A stretch of DNA of 64,000 nt from Roseateles aquatilis (GTDB lineage Bacteria > Pseudomonadota > Gammaproteobacteria > Burkholderiales > Burkholderiaceae_C), in NCBI RefSeq assembly GCF_002205645.1, contig NZ_NIOF01000006.1:124001-188000 (forward strand), read 5' to 3'. Positions 8,574 to 16,982 of the stretch are shown here, piece by piece; the stretch's first letter is position 1; each line of letters starts with the position of its first letter. Under the pieces are notes generated by a model. That model made no database searches. It was not told the origin of the DNA and was given only the letters and a program-made list of their open reading frames with translations. The position numbers were made by a program, and so were the translations under genes.

Positions 8574-9584
8574 ATGGGAACGATGCAGGTGGCCTTCTGG
8601 GTCGTGGCCATGCTGGTGGTGCTGGCGGTGCTGTTCGACTTCATGAACGGCTTTCACGACGCGGCCAATTCGATCGCGACGGTGGTCTCCACCGGCGTGC
8701 TCAAGCCGCAACAGGCCGTGCTGTTCGCGGCCTTCTTCAATGTCCTGGCGGTCGCCTTCTTCGAATTGAAGGTGGCGGCGACGATCGGCAAGGGATCGAT
8801 CGACGCCGGCGTGGTGGACCATCACGTGATCTTCGGCGCGCTGATCGGCGCGATCGCGTGGAACGTGATCACCTGGTTCTACGGCATTCCGTCGAGCTCG
8901 TCGCATGCGCTGATCGGCGGCCTGGTCGGCGCCGCGATCGCGAAGGCGGGCACCAAGGGCCTGATCATGAGCGGCATCGGCAAGACGGTGCTGTTCATCT
9001 TCGTGTCGCCGCTGCTGGGGTTCTTGCTCGGCTCGCTGCTGATGGTGGCGGTGGCGTGGCTGTTCCGGCGCAGTTCGCCGCTGCGCGTGGACAACTGGTT
9101 CCGGCGGTTGCAGCTGGTGTCGGCCGGCCTGTACAGCCTGGGCCACGGCGGCAATGACGCGCAGAAGACCATCGGCCTGATCTGGATGCTGCTGATCGCG
9201 TCGGGTTACGCCTCGGGCACCGACCATTCGCCGCCGACCTGGGTCATCGGCGTCTGCTACCTGGCCATCGGCCTGGGCACGATGTTCGGCGGCTGGCGGA
9301 TCGTCCGCACCATGGGGCAGAAGATCACCAAGCTGAAGCCCGTCGGCGGCTTCTGCGCGGAGACGGGCGGCGCGATCACGCTGTTCCTGGCGACCGCGCT
9401 GGGCGTGCCGGTGTCGACGACGCACACCATCACCGGCGCCATCGTCGGCGTGGGCTCGACGCAGCGCGCCTCCTCGGTGCGCTGGGGCGTGGCCGGCAAC
9501 ATCGTCTGGGCCTGGATCTTCACGATCCCGGCGTCCGCGTTCATCGCCGGCCTGTTCTACTGGCTGAGCTTCACGCTGTTCTGA
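8574..9584 (+). CDS. pit: low-affinity inorganic phosphate transporter, Pit family
   Basis: A 336-residue polytopic membrane protein. It has the duplicated PiT signatures FDFMNGFHDAANSIATVVSTGVL near the N-terminus and GHGGNDAQKTIGLIW in the second half, plus GIPSSSSHALIGGLVGA and GVPVSTTHTITGAIVG. Pit proteins import phosphate as a metal-phosphate complex with protons. The shorter form without a long central loop is common next to DUF47 proteins. A terminator follows at 9643. Confidence 0.93.
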   Translation: MGTMQVAFWVVAMLVVLAVLFDFMNGFHDAANSIATVVSTGVLKPQQAVLFAAFFNVLAVAFFELKVAATIGKGSIDAGVVDHHVIFGALIGAIAWNVITWFYGIPSSSSHALIGGLVGAAIAKAGTKGLIMSGIGKTVLFIFVSPLLGFLLGSLLMVAVAWLFRRSSPLRVDNWFRRLQLVSAGLYSLGHGGNDAQKTIGLIWMLLIASGYASGTDHSPPTWVIGVCYLAIGLGTMFGGWRIVRTMGQKITKLKPVGGFCAETGGAITLFLATALGVPVSTTHTITGAIVGVGSTQRASSVRWGVAGNIVWAWIFTIPASAFIAGLFYWLSFTLF

Positions 9585-9642
9585 CGGCTGTTCCGGCGAA
9601 CCCCGGCAGCGCGCCCGACGCGCTCGGCGAAGGACAAGGAAA

Positions 9643-9664
9643 AGCCCGGCATGCCGGGCTTTTT
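9643..9664 (+). terminator. intrinsic terminator after pit
   Basis: An 8-bp perfect stem (AGCCCGGC/GCCGGGCT, 9643-9650 with 9653-9660), a 2-base centre and TTTT. The left side is preceded by AAA, so it can also serve the convergent gene ending at 9693. Confidence 0.8.
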
Positions 9665-9692
9665 CACGCGCGTCGTGTGGGAGAGGCGGGCG

Positions 9693-10175
9693 CTACTGGC
9701 TGATCTCGCGCGCCGCCTCGACCTGGGACTCGAAGTAGCGCTGCGCGGAGAACGCGATCGTCGCCATCAGGCACGCGCCGCCCACCATCAGGCAGGCGAT
9801 CACGCCGAGGATGGGCGCCCAGCCGGTCTTGCGCGCCGGCTGGCCCGGGTTGAAGCGCTCGGCCCAGCGCTCGTCGGGCGTCAGGCCGTAGACGATGCCG
9901 GCGAGCATGCTCTGCGCCACCATCAGCCCCAGCAGCGGGATCAGGAACCAGGCGGCGACGTCGTCCTGCCCCAGCGTGTCCATGCGATGGATGCCGTAGA
10001 GCCCGAGCAGCGTCGGCAGCGGATGCAGCCAGCCCAGGCGGTCGCCCAGCCCGTGCAGGTAGAAGCGGTGCGCCCCCAGGCTGCCGAGCGCGAAGCTCAG
10101 CCACGTGGCGACGGTCTTGGATTTGACGTCGCTCGCGCCTGCGGTGCGATCGGTGCTGGAGGCGGCGGTGCTCAT
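9693..10175 (-). CDS. TM2-domain-like small membrane protein
   Basis: A 160-residue predicted membrane protein. Residues about 18-65 (KSKTVATWLSFALGSLGAHR, FYLHG, then LLGLYGIHRMD) resemble the TM2 domain, a two-helix module with a Gly-rich turn. Two more hydrophobic segments follow (WFLIPLLGLMVAQSMLAGIV and APILGVIACLMVGGACLMAT). Function unknown. The ATG at 10175 was chosen because it overlaps the stop of the upstream acetyltransferase gene (ATGA), suggesting coupled translation. Confidence 0.75.
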   Translation of the reverse strand: MSTAASSTDRTAGASDVKSKTVATWLSFALGSLGAHRFYLHGLGDRLGWLHPLPTLLGLYGIHRMDTLGQDDVAAWFLIPLLGLMVAQSMLAGIVYGLTPDERWAERFNPGQPARKTGWAPILGVIACLMVGGACLMATIAFSAQRYFESQVEAAREISQ

Positions 10176-10801
10176 GCGGCGGGGGTGGGGGTCGGAGTCT
10201 CGGGGGGCGTCGTCACGGGCGCCGTGACGGGAGCGGGCGCCGCGGCGGTGGCGCCGCTGGGCGAGGTGGTGTCGCCCTGGCCGAGCTGGCGCTGCATCAG
10301 CACCACGTCCAGCCATTTGCCGAATTTCCAGCCGGCCGCCTTCATGAGGCCGCTCTGCTCGAAGCCCAGCGAGCGGTGCACGCCGATCGACCCCAGGTTC
10401 TGCGAGTCGCCGATCACCGCGACCATCTGGCGCGCGCCGGCGGCCTCGCAGCGCGCGATCAGCTCGGCCAGCAGCAGGCGGCCGACACCCTGGCCCTGCG
10501 CCTGCGGCGAGAGGTAGATCGAGTCCTCGACGAAGTAGCGGTAGGCGAGCCGCGGGCGGAAGTAGTTGGCGTAGGCGTAACCCAGGACCTGCCCGTCGCG
10601 CTCGGCGACGAGGTAGGGCAGGCTGCGGCTCAGCACCTCGGTGCGGCGGCGCGTCATCTCGGCGCGGTCGGGCACGTCGGTCTCGAAAGTGCCGGTGCCG
10701 TGCAGCACCGCGTGTTCGTAAATCTGCTGGATGGCGGCGATGTCACCCTCCAGGCTGGGGCGAATCAGAAGGGGGAGGGAACTGCTGGTGGTTGTCGTCA
10801 T
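10172..10801 (-). CDS. GNAT N-acetyltransferase (PAT/MnaT-like)
   Basis: A 209-residue acetyltransferase. The text IQQIYEHAVLHGTGTFETDVP at residues about 25-45 and the acetyl-CoA loop LSPQAQGQGVGRLLLAELI are typical of the phosphinothricin/L-amino-acid acetyltransferase subgroup. IGDSQNLGSIGVHRSLGF is the following conserved strand. It probably acetylates a small amine such as an amino-acid analogue. A Pro/Thr/Ala-rich tail (last about 30 residues) is extra. The ATG at 10801 fits the domain start but has no clear Shine-Dalgarno sequence. A longer frame upstream looks non-homologous. Confidence 0.85.
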   Translation of the reverse strand: MTTTTSSSLPLLIRPSLEGDIAAIQQIYEHAVLHGTGTFETDVPDRAEMTRRRTEVLSRSLPYLVAERDGQVLGYAYANYFRPRLAYRYFVEDSIYLSPQAQGQGVGRLLLAELIARCEAAGARQMVAVIGDSQNLGSIGVHRSLGFEQSGLMKAAGWKFGKWLDVVLMQRQLGQGDTTSPSGATAAAPAPVTAPVTTPPETPTPTPAA

Positions 10802-10810
10802 TGGGGGAGG

Positions 10811-10840
10811 AAGACAAAGCGTCAGGCGCGAGTTTATAAT
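10811..10840 (+). promoter_or_regulatory. probable sigma-70 promoter for the rpsP operon
   Basis: A perfect TATAAT (10835-10840) stands out in GC-rich DNA. AAGACA (10811-10816) lies 18 bp upstream as a partial -35. This would give an rpsP leader of roughly 225 bases. The same AT patch could also serve the divergent acetyltransferase gene. Confidence 0.55.
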
Positions 10841-11073
10841 GCCCGGTTTTGGCGCTGGCCCCTGGGTGTGGTCACCAGGCTTCGGGACTTCCTGATCGGA
10901 GGGCCTCGGGGCGATGTGTGGACCGGGGGCGTATCTACGGCGCCAGTACGAGGCAATGGATGGGGACAAGTTGCGCGACACACGCGTCCCTCGACCGGCC
11001 GCCTCTTCTGATCTGCTCGCCCTGTGTGTCTCCCTGGTGCGGTGGAACGCTAGAAAACACTGAAGGATAGATC

Positions 11074-11343
11074 ATGGTCGTGATTCGACTCTCCCGCGGC
11101 GGCTCCAAGAAGCGTCCGTTCTACAACCTGGTCGTGACCGACAGCCGCAACCGTCGCGACGGTCGCTTCATCGAGCGCGTCGGTTTCTACAACCCGGTCG
11201 CTTCCGGCAATGCCGAAAGCCTGCGCGTCTCGCACGACCGCATCGCCTACTGGGTTGGCGTCGGTGCCCAGCTGTCGCCGACGGTCACCCGTCTGGTCGA
11301 CCAGTCCAAGAAGACCGTGGCCGCTCCGGCCGCCGCCGCTTGA
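11074..11343 (+). CDS. rpsP: 30S ribosomal protein S16
   Basis: An 89-residue protein with the S16 pattern ([20 protein letters not shown], then [19 protein letters not shown]). A short Ala/Lys-rich tail follows. First gene of the conserved rpsP-rimM-trmD-rplS cluster. AAGGATAG precedes the ATG. The S16 protein helps 30S assembly. Confidence 0.98.
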   Translation: MVVIRLSRGGSKKRPFYNLVVTDSRNRRDGRFIERVGFYNPVASGNAESLRVSHDRIAYWVGVGAQLSPTVTRLVDQSKKTVAAPAAAA

Positions 11344-11355
11344 TCGACTGAGCCG

Positions 11356-11949
11356 ATGACGCAAGCGCCCGACCTCACCGTCGACACCCCGGCCTGGCCG
11401 GATGACGCCATCGAAGTCGGGCGCGTGCTGGACGCCTGGGGCATCAAGGGCTGGATGAAGATCCTGTCCCATTCGCCCGATGCCCAGGCGCTCTTCGCCT
11501 CTCGCCGCTGGTTCCTCCAGCCCAGCGAGAAGGCCCTGCCGGGCAAGCCGCATGTCGTGCCGCCCGTGCTCAAGATTCTTTCCGTGCGGGACCATGCCGA
11601 CGGCATCGTCGCGCAGGCGGAGGGCGTGTCCGACCGCAACGGCGCCGAGGCGCTGAAGGGCGCGCGGATCTTCGTGTCGCGCAGCACCTTCCCCGAGCCC
11701 GACGCCGACGAGCATTACTGGATCGACCTGATCGGCATGTCCGTCGTCAACAAGGACGGCACCGTGCTGGGCGAGGTCATCGACCTGCTCGACACCGGCC
11801 CGCATTGCGTGCTGCGCATCCTGCCCGCCGGCAGGACCGCGCCGGTGAAGCCGGACGAGGAAATCCTGATCCCGTTCGTGAACGCCTTCGTCGGCGACGT
11901 CGACAAGGTCGCGCGGGTCATCCCCGTCGACTGGGACACCGACTATTGA
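11356..11949 (+). CDS. rimM: 16S rRNA processing/maturation factor RimM
   Basis: A 197-residue RimM. The N-terminal barrel domain contains EVGRVLDAWGIKGWMKILS. The C-terminal PRC-type barrel contains YWIDLIGMSVVNKDGTVLGE, then LIPFVNAFVGDVDKVARVIPVDW. RimM binds S19 and assists maturation of the 30S head. It sits 12 bp after rpsP. Confidence 0.97.
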   Translation: MTQAPDLTVDTPAWPDDAIEVGRVLDAWGIKGWMKILSHSPDAQALFASRRWFLQPSEKALPGKPHVVPPVLKILSVRDHADGIVAQAEGVSDRNGAEALKGARIFVSRSTFPEPDADEHYWIDLIGMSVVNKDGTVLGEVIDLLDTGPHCVLRILPAGRTAPVKPDEEILIPFVNAFVGDVDKVARVIPVDWDTDY

Positions 11950-11970
11950 AGCCGCTGGGCCTCATTGCCC

Positions 11971-12750
11971 ATGCGCTTCGACGTCCTCACCCTTTTCCCC
12001 GAGCTCTTCGACCCCTTCCTGCGGGTCGGCGTGACACGTCGCGCCTACGAGAGCCGCCAGGTCGACGTCCGTCTCTGGCAACTGCGCGACTTCGCCGAGG
12101 ACAACTACCGCCGCGTCGACGACCGTCCCTTCGGCGGCGGTCCCGGCATGGTGATGCTGGCCGCGCCGCTGGAGCGTGCGCTGACGTCGGTCAAGGCCGA
12201 CCGGGCGCAGACCCATCCGGGCGCGCCCGCCATCATTCATTTCAGCCCGACCGGGCGCAAGCTCGACCAGGCGCTGGTCCGCGAGCTGGCGCGGGGCGAG
12301 GGCGCCGTGCTGCTGTGCGGCCGCTATGAAGGCATCGACCAGCGCGTGCTGGACCGTCACGTGACGATGGAGATCAGCCTCGGCGACTTCGTGCTGTCCG
12401 GCGGCGAGTTGCCCGCGCTGGCGATGCTGGACGCCGTCGCGCGGCTGCAGGAGGGCGTGCTGAACGACGCCGCCTCCCATCAGCAGGACAGCTTCTCCGA
12501 CGGCCTGCTCGACTGCCCGCACTTCAGCCGCCCCGAGGTGCTGACGACCGCCGAGGGCGACCTCCCGGTGCCGCCGGTGCTGCTCTCCGGCCATCATGCC
12601 GAGATCGCGCGCTGGCGCCGCGAGCAGTCGCTGGCGATCACCCTGCGGCGTCGCCCGGAGCTGATCGAGGCGGCACGCCGCGACGGCAAGCTCGGCAAGA
12701 AGGACGAGGCGTTCCTGGCTGCGCTCACCGGAAAACCGGCCGGATCCTGA
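11971..12750 (+). CDS. trmD: tRNA (guanine-N1-)-methyltransferase
   Basis: A 259-residue SPOUT methyltransferase that makes m1G37 in tRNA. Signatures are [17 protein letters not shown], the [16 protein letters not shown] loop, and the trefoil-knot SAM site [14 protein letters not shown] followed by [14 protein letters not shown]. The ATG at 11971 gives the canonical N-terminus; a TTG at 11965 is a weaker alternative. It lies 21 bp after rimM. Confidence 0.98.
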   Translation: MRFDVLTLFPELFDPFLRVGVTRRAYESRQVDVRLWQLRDFAEDNYRRVDDRPFGGGPGMVMLAAPLERALTSVKADRAQTHPGAPAIIHFSPTGRKLDQALVRELARGEGAVLLCGRYEGIDQRVLDRHVTMEISLGDFVLSGGELPALAMLDAVARLQEGVLNDAASHQQDSFSDGLLDCPHFSRPEVLTTAEGDLPVPPVLLSGHHAEIARWRREQSLAITLRRRPELIEAARRDGKLGKKDEAFLAALTGKPAGS

Positions 12751-12769
12751 CGGCCGAGACGTGCCGGGT

Positions 12770-12797
12770 TTGACGATCGACCACTCGCGTCTATAAT
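12770..12797 (+). promoter_or_regulatory. sigma-70 promoter for rplS
   Basis: TTGACG (12770-12775) and TATAAT (12792-12797) are separated by 16 bp, a near-consensus promoter in the trmD-rplS gap. It gives rplS its own start and a leader of about 170 bases, so L19 need not depend on the rpsP promoter. Confidence 0.75.
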
Positions 12798-12974
12798 CTT
12801 TGGTTTTTCCGATCCTCTACCGGGCATGGCGGGGCAAGGGCGGTGAGAGCAGGCACGCAGCAATGCGCGATCGCTCAGGCACCGTTGGTTGAATCCCCCC
12901 TCGGGCGGTCGCTTCTCAGCGGTCCGTCTTGGAATCATCCCGATTCGCGCCGATACGATCACCAGGAGATTTCC

Positions 12975-13343
12975 GTGAATCTGATCCAGACCCTCGAGCA
13001 AGAAGAAATTGCTCGCCTGAACAAGACCATTCCCGCGTTCGCCCCCGGCGATACCGTGATCGTCAACGTGAACGTCGTCGAAGGTACCCGCAAGCGCGTG
13101 CAGGCCTACGAAGGCGTCGTGATCGCCCGCCGCAACCGCGGCCTGAACTCCAACTTCATCGTCCGCAAGATCTCCAGCGGCGAAGGCGTTGAGCGCACGT
13201 TCCAGCTGTACAGCCCGCTGATCGCCTCGATCGAAGTCAAGCGTCGCGGCGATGTCCGCCGCGCCAAGCTGTACTACTTGCGTCAGCGTTCGGGCAAGTC
13301 GGCGCGCATCAAGGAAAAGCTGGCCATCAAGTCGGCCGCCTGA
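12975..13343 (+). CDS. rplS: 50S ribosomal protein L19
   Basis: A 122-residue L19 ([16 protein letters not shown] at the start, [19 protein letters not shown], then [15 protein letters not shown]). L19 lies at the 30S-50S interface. The start is GTG at 12975 with AGGAG seven bases upstream, giving the family N-terminus. Last gene of the rpsP cluster, but with its own promoter and terminator. Confidence 0.98.
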   Translation: MNLIQTLEQEEIARLNKTIPAFAPGDTVIVNVNVVEGTRKRVQAYEGVVIARRNRGLNSNFIVRKISSGEGVERTFQLYSPLIASIEVKRRGDVRRAKLYYLRQRSGKSARIKEKLAIKSAA

Positions 13344-13364
13344 TCCTCGGCGCAAGCCACGCTC

Positions 13365-13403
13365 AAAGCCGCTCCAAGGCCCCGCCTGGAGCGGCTTTGT
13401 CGT
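13365..13403 (+). terminator. intrinsic terminator after rplS
   Basis: A perfect 12-bp stem (AAAGCCGCTCCA at 13365-13376, TGGAGCGGCTTT at 13387-13398) with a 10-base loop, then GTCGTTT. A strong hairpin 21 bp after the rplS stop. Confidence 0.85.
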
Positions 13404-13486
13404 TTCTGGCGTCCAATCGACGCTTCGCCGTCGACCCGCCCGGGTCCGCGGCTTCACCGCCCGTCCGGTCCTCCGGACAAGCCGCC

Positions 13487-14245
13487 ATGTCGACGCCCCC
13501 CAGCCGCCCCGCCATCAAGGATCCCCGCGTCGTTCCCGTCTCCGGCACCGATGCCCATCTGCCCGCCGTCCCACGCGAGCGCCTGACCGCCGCCTGGTTG
13601 CGCGACCGGTTCCTGCATCCCCCGGCCTCGCTGGAGCCAGAGATCCCCGGCGACGGGGGTGTCTTCCCCGGTCGCGAGGCGACGCAGGCCGCCGTGCTGA
13701 TCCCGCTGGTGCAGCGCGCCGAAGGCCTGCAAGTGCTGCTGACCCAGCGCACCGCGCACCTGCGTGATCACGCCGGCCAGATCAGCTTTCCCGGTGGACG
13801 CGCCGAGCCTGAGGACGGCTCCCCCGAACGCACCGCGCTGCGCGAGGCCGAGGAAGAAATCGGCCTGCACGGCGCCTTCGTCGACCTGATCGGCCAGTTG
13901 CCGGTCTACCGCACCGTGACCGCCTACGAGGTCACGCCGGTGGTCGCGCTGGTGCGGCCGGGTTTCGACCTGCGGCTGGACAGTTTCGAGGTGGCGGAGG
14001 CCTTCGAGGTACCGCTGGAGTTCCTGATGAACCCCGCCCATCACCACCGCCACGACTTCGAGTACGAGATCGCCGGCGGCTTCGGCCGTCGGCAATTCCT
14101 GTCGATGCCGTGGACGGGGCCAGGTCTTGCGGTGTCCAGCGCCGACCCCGACGTGGCGCTGACGGCCGCCACCCCGAAGGAGTTTTTCATCTGGGGCGCG
14201 ACCGCGGCGATGTTGCGCAACCTCTACCGATTCCTGCGGGCGTGA
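13487..14245 (+). CDS. Nudix hydrolase, CoA-pyrophosphatase-like
   Basis: A 252-residue Nudix protein. A UPF0035/CoAse-type stretch (VLLTQRTAHLRDHAGQISFP) comes just before the Nudix box (GGRAEPEDGSPERTALREAE, then EEIGL). The set fits the NudL/CoA-pyrophosphatase group, which cleaves CoA and related compounds to phosphopantetheine and 3',5'-ADP. The remainder (YEVTPVVALVRPGF) is typical. The ATG at 13487 was picked for the best domain fit; an upstream frame continues through the rplS terminator and is unlikely. Confidence 0.85.
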   Translation: MSTPPSRPAIKDPRVVPVSGTDAHLPAVPRERLTAAWLRDRFLHPPASLEPEIPGDGGVFPGREATQAAVLIPLVQRAEGLQVLLTQRTAHLRDHAGQISFPGGRAEPEDGSPERTALREAEEEIGLHGAFVDLIGQLPVYRTVTAYEVTPVVALVRPGFDLRLDSFEVAEAFEVPLEFLMNPAHHHRHDFEYEIAGGFGRRQFLSMPWTGPGLAVSSADPDVALTAATPKEFFIWGATAAMLRNLYRFLRA

Positions 14246-14302
14246 GCTCGGGCGGGCCGATCCCGCTTCCGAGGGGGTTGCGGGCCGCTATCATCCCGGC
14301 CC

Positions 14303-15292
14303 ATGAACTTCTTCGCGGTCTTGCTGGCGCTGGTGTGCGAGCAGCTCAAGCCTCTGCCGCACGGGAATCCGGTCCATCAAGGCATGATCGCCTGGGTGCG
14401 CTGGACCGGGCGCAACTTCGACGCGGGACGGTCGCATCACGCGGCCGTCGTGTGGACGATCACCGTCGTCGGTCCGGCGCTGCTGGTCGGCGCGATCTAT
14501 GCGCTGGTGCGGCCGTACAGCCTGCTGTTGTCGTTGGTGCTGGACGTGCTGGTGCTGTACCTGACGCTGGGTTTCCGCCAGTTCAGCCATTACTTCACCG
14601 ACATCCGTGACGCGCTGGAGCGTGGCGACGAGCTGGAGGCCCGCCGCCTGCTCGCCGAATGGCGCCACCTGGACGCCAGCGAGCTGCCCCGCACCGAGTT
14701 GCTGCGCCATGTGCTGGAGCACTCGCTGCTGGCGGCGCATCGACATGTCTTCGGCGTGTTCTTCTGGTTCGTGCTGCTGTCCACGGTCGGCCTGGGCCCG
14801 GCCGGCGCGGTGCTGTACCGCATGGCCGAATTCGCCGGCCGCTACTGGGCCTTCAAGAGCCGCACGCTGGATGCACCGACCAACGAGCGCCTGATGGTGC
14901 TGTCGCGCCAGTGCTTCGGCTGGATCGACTACATCCCCGCGCGGCTGACGGCCACCGGCTTCGCCATCGTCGGCAATTTCGAGGAGGCGGTCAGCTCCTG
15001 GCGTCGCGACGCCGCGCTCTGGGCGCACAGCAACGAAGGCATCATCCTGGCCGCCGCTGCCGGCGCCGTGGGCGTGCAACTGGGCGGCAGCGCCGCGCCG
15101 GGCGTCACGCCGGACCGCAGCAAGACCTTCGATTCGGGCGGCGACATGGACGCCACGCGCGCCGAGGGCTCGACCGCCGGCGCGCCGCCGCAACTGGGCC
15201 ATCTGCAGAGCGTCGTCGGCCTGGTCTGGCGCTCGGTGGTGCTGTGGATGATGCTGCTGGCGCTGCTGACGCTGGCCAACCTGGTCGGCTGA
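14303..15292 (+). CDS. CobD/CbiB-like membrane protein
   Basis: A 329-residue protein with several hydrophobic segments. It begins MNFFAVLLALVCEQLKPL and contains FDAGRSHHAAVVWTITVVGP, TEWRH-like and FDAPTNERLMVLSRQCF-type text. It resembles the betaproteobacterial group of CobD/CbiB (AmpE-like) proteins. True CobD/CbiB attaches the aminopropanol arm in cobalamin synthesis. No other cobalamin gene is nearby, so a role in that pathway is not supported here. It may instead be an AmpE-like membrane protein of unknown function. Confidence 0.7.
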   Translation: MNFFAVLLALVCEQLKPLPHGNPVHQGMIAWVRWTGRNFDAGRSHHAAVVWTITVVGPALLVGAIYALVRPYSLLLSLVLDVLVLYLTLGFRQFSHYFTDIRDALERGDELEARRLLAEWRHLDASELPRTELLRHVLEHSLLAAHRHVFGVFFWFVLLSTVGLGPAGAVLYRMAEFAGRYWAFKSRTLDAPTNERLMVLSRQCFGWIDYIPARLTATGFAIVGNFEEAVSSWRRDAALWAHSNEGIILAAAAGAVGVQLGGSAAPGVTPDRSKTFDSGGDMDATRAEGSTAGAPPQLGHLQSVVGLVWRSVVLWMMLLALLTLANLVG

Positions 15293-15336
15293 GACCCGGC
15301 ACTCAAGCGGCCAACGCCCTCGCGCTTCCCTGACGC

Positions 15337-16134
15337 TCAGGCGTCCCGCACATCGGCCAGCACCTGCTGGCCGAAGTCGTTTCTGGCCAGGAACTTCAGC
15401 ACCCGCGCCGCGGTGTCCTCGGCGGTGGCGAGCAGCCCCTCGGCCTTGAACGCGGCGAAGCGATCGCGGTCCGGGAACCTGGAGGCATCTGCGCCGCGCA
15501 ACTGGACCTGCATGTCGGTGTCGATGATGCCGGGCGCCAGGGACACCACGCGTGCCGCGGGTTCGCCCTTGCCGGCCTTGTGCTCCTCGTCCAGCGCCAT
15601 CGCACGGCTCAGGTTGTCCATGCCGGCCTTGGCGGCGCAGTAGACGGCGCTGCCGGCCATCGCGCGGCGGCCCAGGCCGGAGGAGATGTTCAGCACCTTG
15701 CGGTCCGCCGGCCAGTCGCGCGTGGCGTCCAGGAACGCGGCGGCCAGCAGCAGGGTGGCTTCCAGCCCGACGCGCAGCGCCGCGGACAGCGTCTCCAGCG
15801 ACTCGCCGTCGATCGGCCCCGGCGCGGTCACGACCCCGGCGTTGTTGATCAGCGTGGCGGTGGCCCATTCGCGCGGCTGCGTGCGCAGCCAGTCGGCCAG
15901 GTGCCGTGAGATCGGCAGCGGGTTGGCCAGGTCGGCCTGCCACTGCTGCAGCGGCAGGTCGCGCTCGTGGGCGAAACGCTCCAGCGCGTCGCTGCGCCCG
16001 CGGGCGATGCCCACGACCAGATGGCCGGCTTCGAGCGACTGGCGCGCCAACGCCTCGCCCAGGCCGCGCGAACTGCCGGTGACGATGGTCAGGGACCGGG
16101 GGTGCGAGGGAGAGGTCGCTTCGGACGAGGTCAT
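15337..16134 (-). CDS. short-chain dehydrogenase/reductase, sepiapterin-reductase-like
   Basis: A 265-residue classical SDR. The NAD(P)-binding TGSSRGLGEALARQ is near the N-terminus, LINNAGV is mid-protein, and the catalytic set is ISSGLGRR...Y-C-A-A-K (VYCAAKAGMD). The C-terminal SLAPGIIDTDMQ is typical. The N-terminal text and spacing resemble bacterial sepiapterin-reductase/YueD-type enzymes. The substrate is not known. AAGGAG lies upstream of the ATG at 16134. It is transcribed after the RluA-type gene on the same strand. Confidence 0.85.
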   Translation of the reverse strand: MTSSEATSPSHPRSLTIVTGSSRGLGEALARQSLEAGHLVVGIARGRSDALERFAHERDLPLQQWQADLANPLPISRHLADWLRTQPREWATATLINNAGVVTAPGPIDGESLETLSAALRVGLEATLLLAAAFLDATRDWPADRKVLNISSGLGRRAMAGSAVYCAAKAGMDNLSRAMALDEEHKAGKGEPAARVVSLAPGIIDTDMQVQLRGADASRFPDRDRFAAFKAEGLLATAEDTAARVLKFLARNDFGQQVLADVRDA

Positions 16135-16168
16135 GGCAGGCTCCTTGAATCTCGGGAGATCGCGCGGG

Positions 16169-16945
16169 TCAGAACCCGGGCGGCGAATGTAGCGCCAGCG
16201 CCGGCAGGTCCGGCAGGCCTGGCAGCGCCGGCAGGCGCAGGTCGCGCGCGTGCAGCAGCAATCGGGGCGCCCGCGCGACGACGTCGGGCGGCGCATACAA
16301 CGCGTCGCCCAGGATGGGATGACCGATGGCCAGCAGGTGCACACGCAACTGGTGGGTGCGGCCGGTGACGGGCTCCAGCTCGATGCGCGTCGTGCCGGCG
16401 GCCGGGTCGCGGCGCAGCACGCGCACGCGGGTCAGGCTGGGCTTGCCGTGCTCGGGGTCGACCTTCTGACGCGGGCGGTCGGGCCAGTCGGCGATCAGCG
16501 GCAGGTCGATCTCGAAGGCGTCGCGGTCGATCAGGCCGTGCACGACCGCCTCGTAGCGCTTGTCCACGAGGCGCGCGGCGAAGGCTGCGCTGAGCGCGCG
16601 CTGCATTGCCTCGCCACGGGCGAAGACGATCAGGCCCGACGTCGCCTGGTCGAGCCGGTGCACGATCAGCGCGTCGGGACAACGAGCCAGCAGGCGGGTC
16701 CAGGCGCAGTCCTGCTTGTCCTCCCCGCGGCCGGGCACGGCCAGCAGCCCGGCAGGTTTATCGACGACGATCCGGCCCGCGTCGACATGCCGCACGTCGA
16801 TCGGCAGCGGGGACGCCGCGGGCAGCCGCGCGGTCGGCGCGGCAGGCTGCGCCGGGTCAAGCGCGGCAGGCGGGACGGACGCCGCGACGCCGGACGGAGG
16901 CGGCGGAGACGATGGGGGAGCGGACCGGGACACGGCGTCGGACAT
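16169..16945 (-). CDS. RluA-family pseudouridine synthase
   Basis: About 258 residues. After a Pro/Ala/Ser-rich N-terminal stretch of about 45 residues comes the synthase core: VVDKPAGLLAVPGRGEDKQD, HRLDQATSGLIVFA with the catalytic Asp, and GRTHQLRVHLLAIGHPILGD. The layout is closest to RluA, which modifies 23S rRNA U746 and tRNA U32, but the target was not established. The start is uncertain: ATG at 16945 is used here, with others at 16954 and 17008. The last of these would overlap the divergent ATPase gene. Confidence 0.85.
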   Translation of the reverse strand: MSDAVSRSAPPSSPPPPSGVAASVPPAALDPAQPAAPTARLPAASPLPIDVRHVDAGRIVVDKPAGLLAVPGRGEDKQDCAWTRLLARCPDALIVHRLDQATSGLIVFARGEAMQRALSAAFAARLVDKRYEAVVHGLIDRDAFEIDLPLIADWPDRPRQKVDPEHGKPSLTRVRVLRRDPAAGTTRIELEPVTGRTHQLRVHLLAIGHPILGDALYAPPDVVARAPRLLLHARDLRLPALPGLPDLPALALHSPPGF

Positions 16946-16982
16946 GCGGCGCATTGTCGCGGCGCTCGTATCATCCGCCGCC

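Noticed and set aside
14303-15292. Cobalamin biosynthesis locus
   Set aside because: Only the CobD/CbiB-like membrane protein is present; no other cobalamin gene or cobalamin riboswitch is seen nearby.
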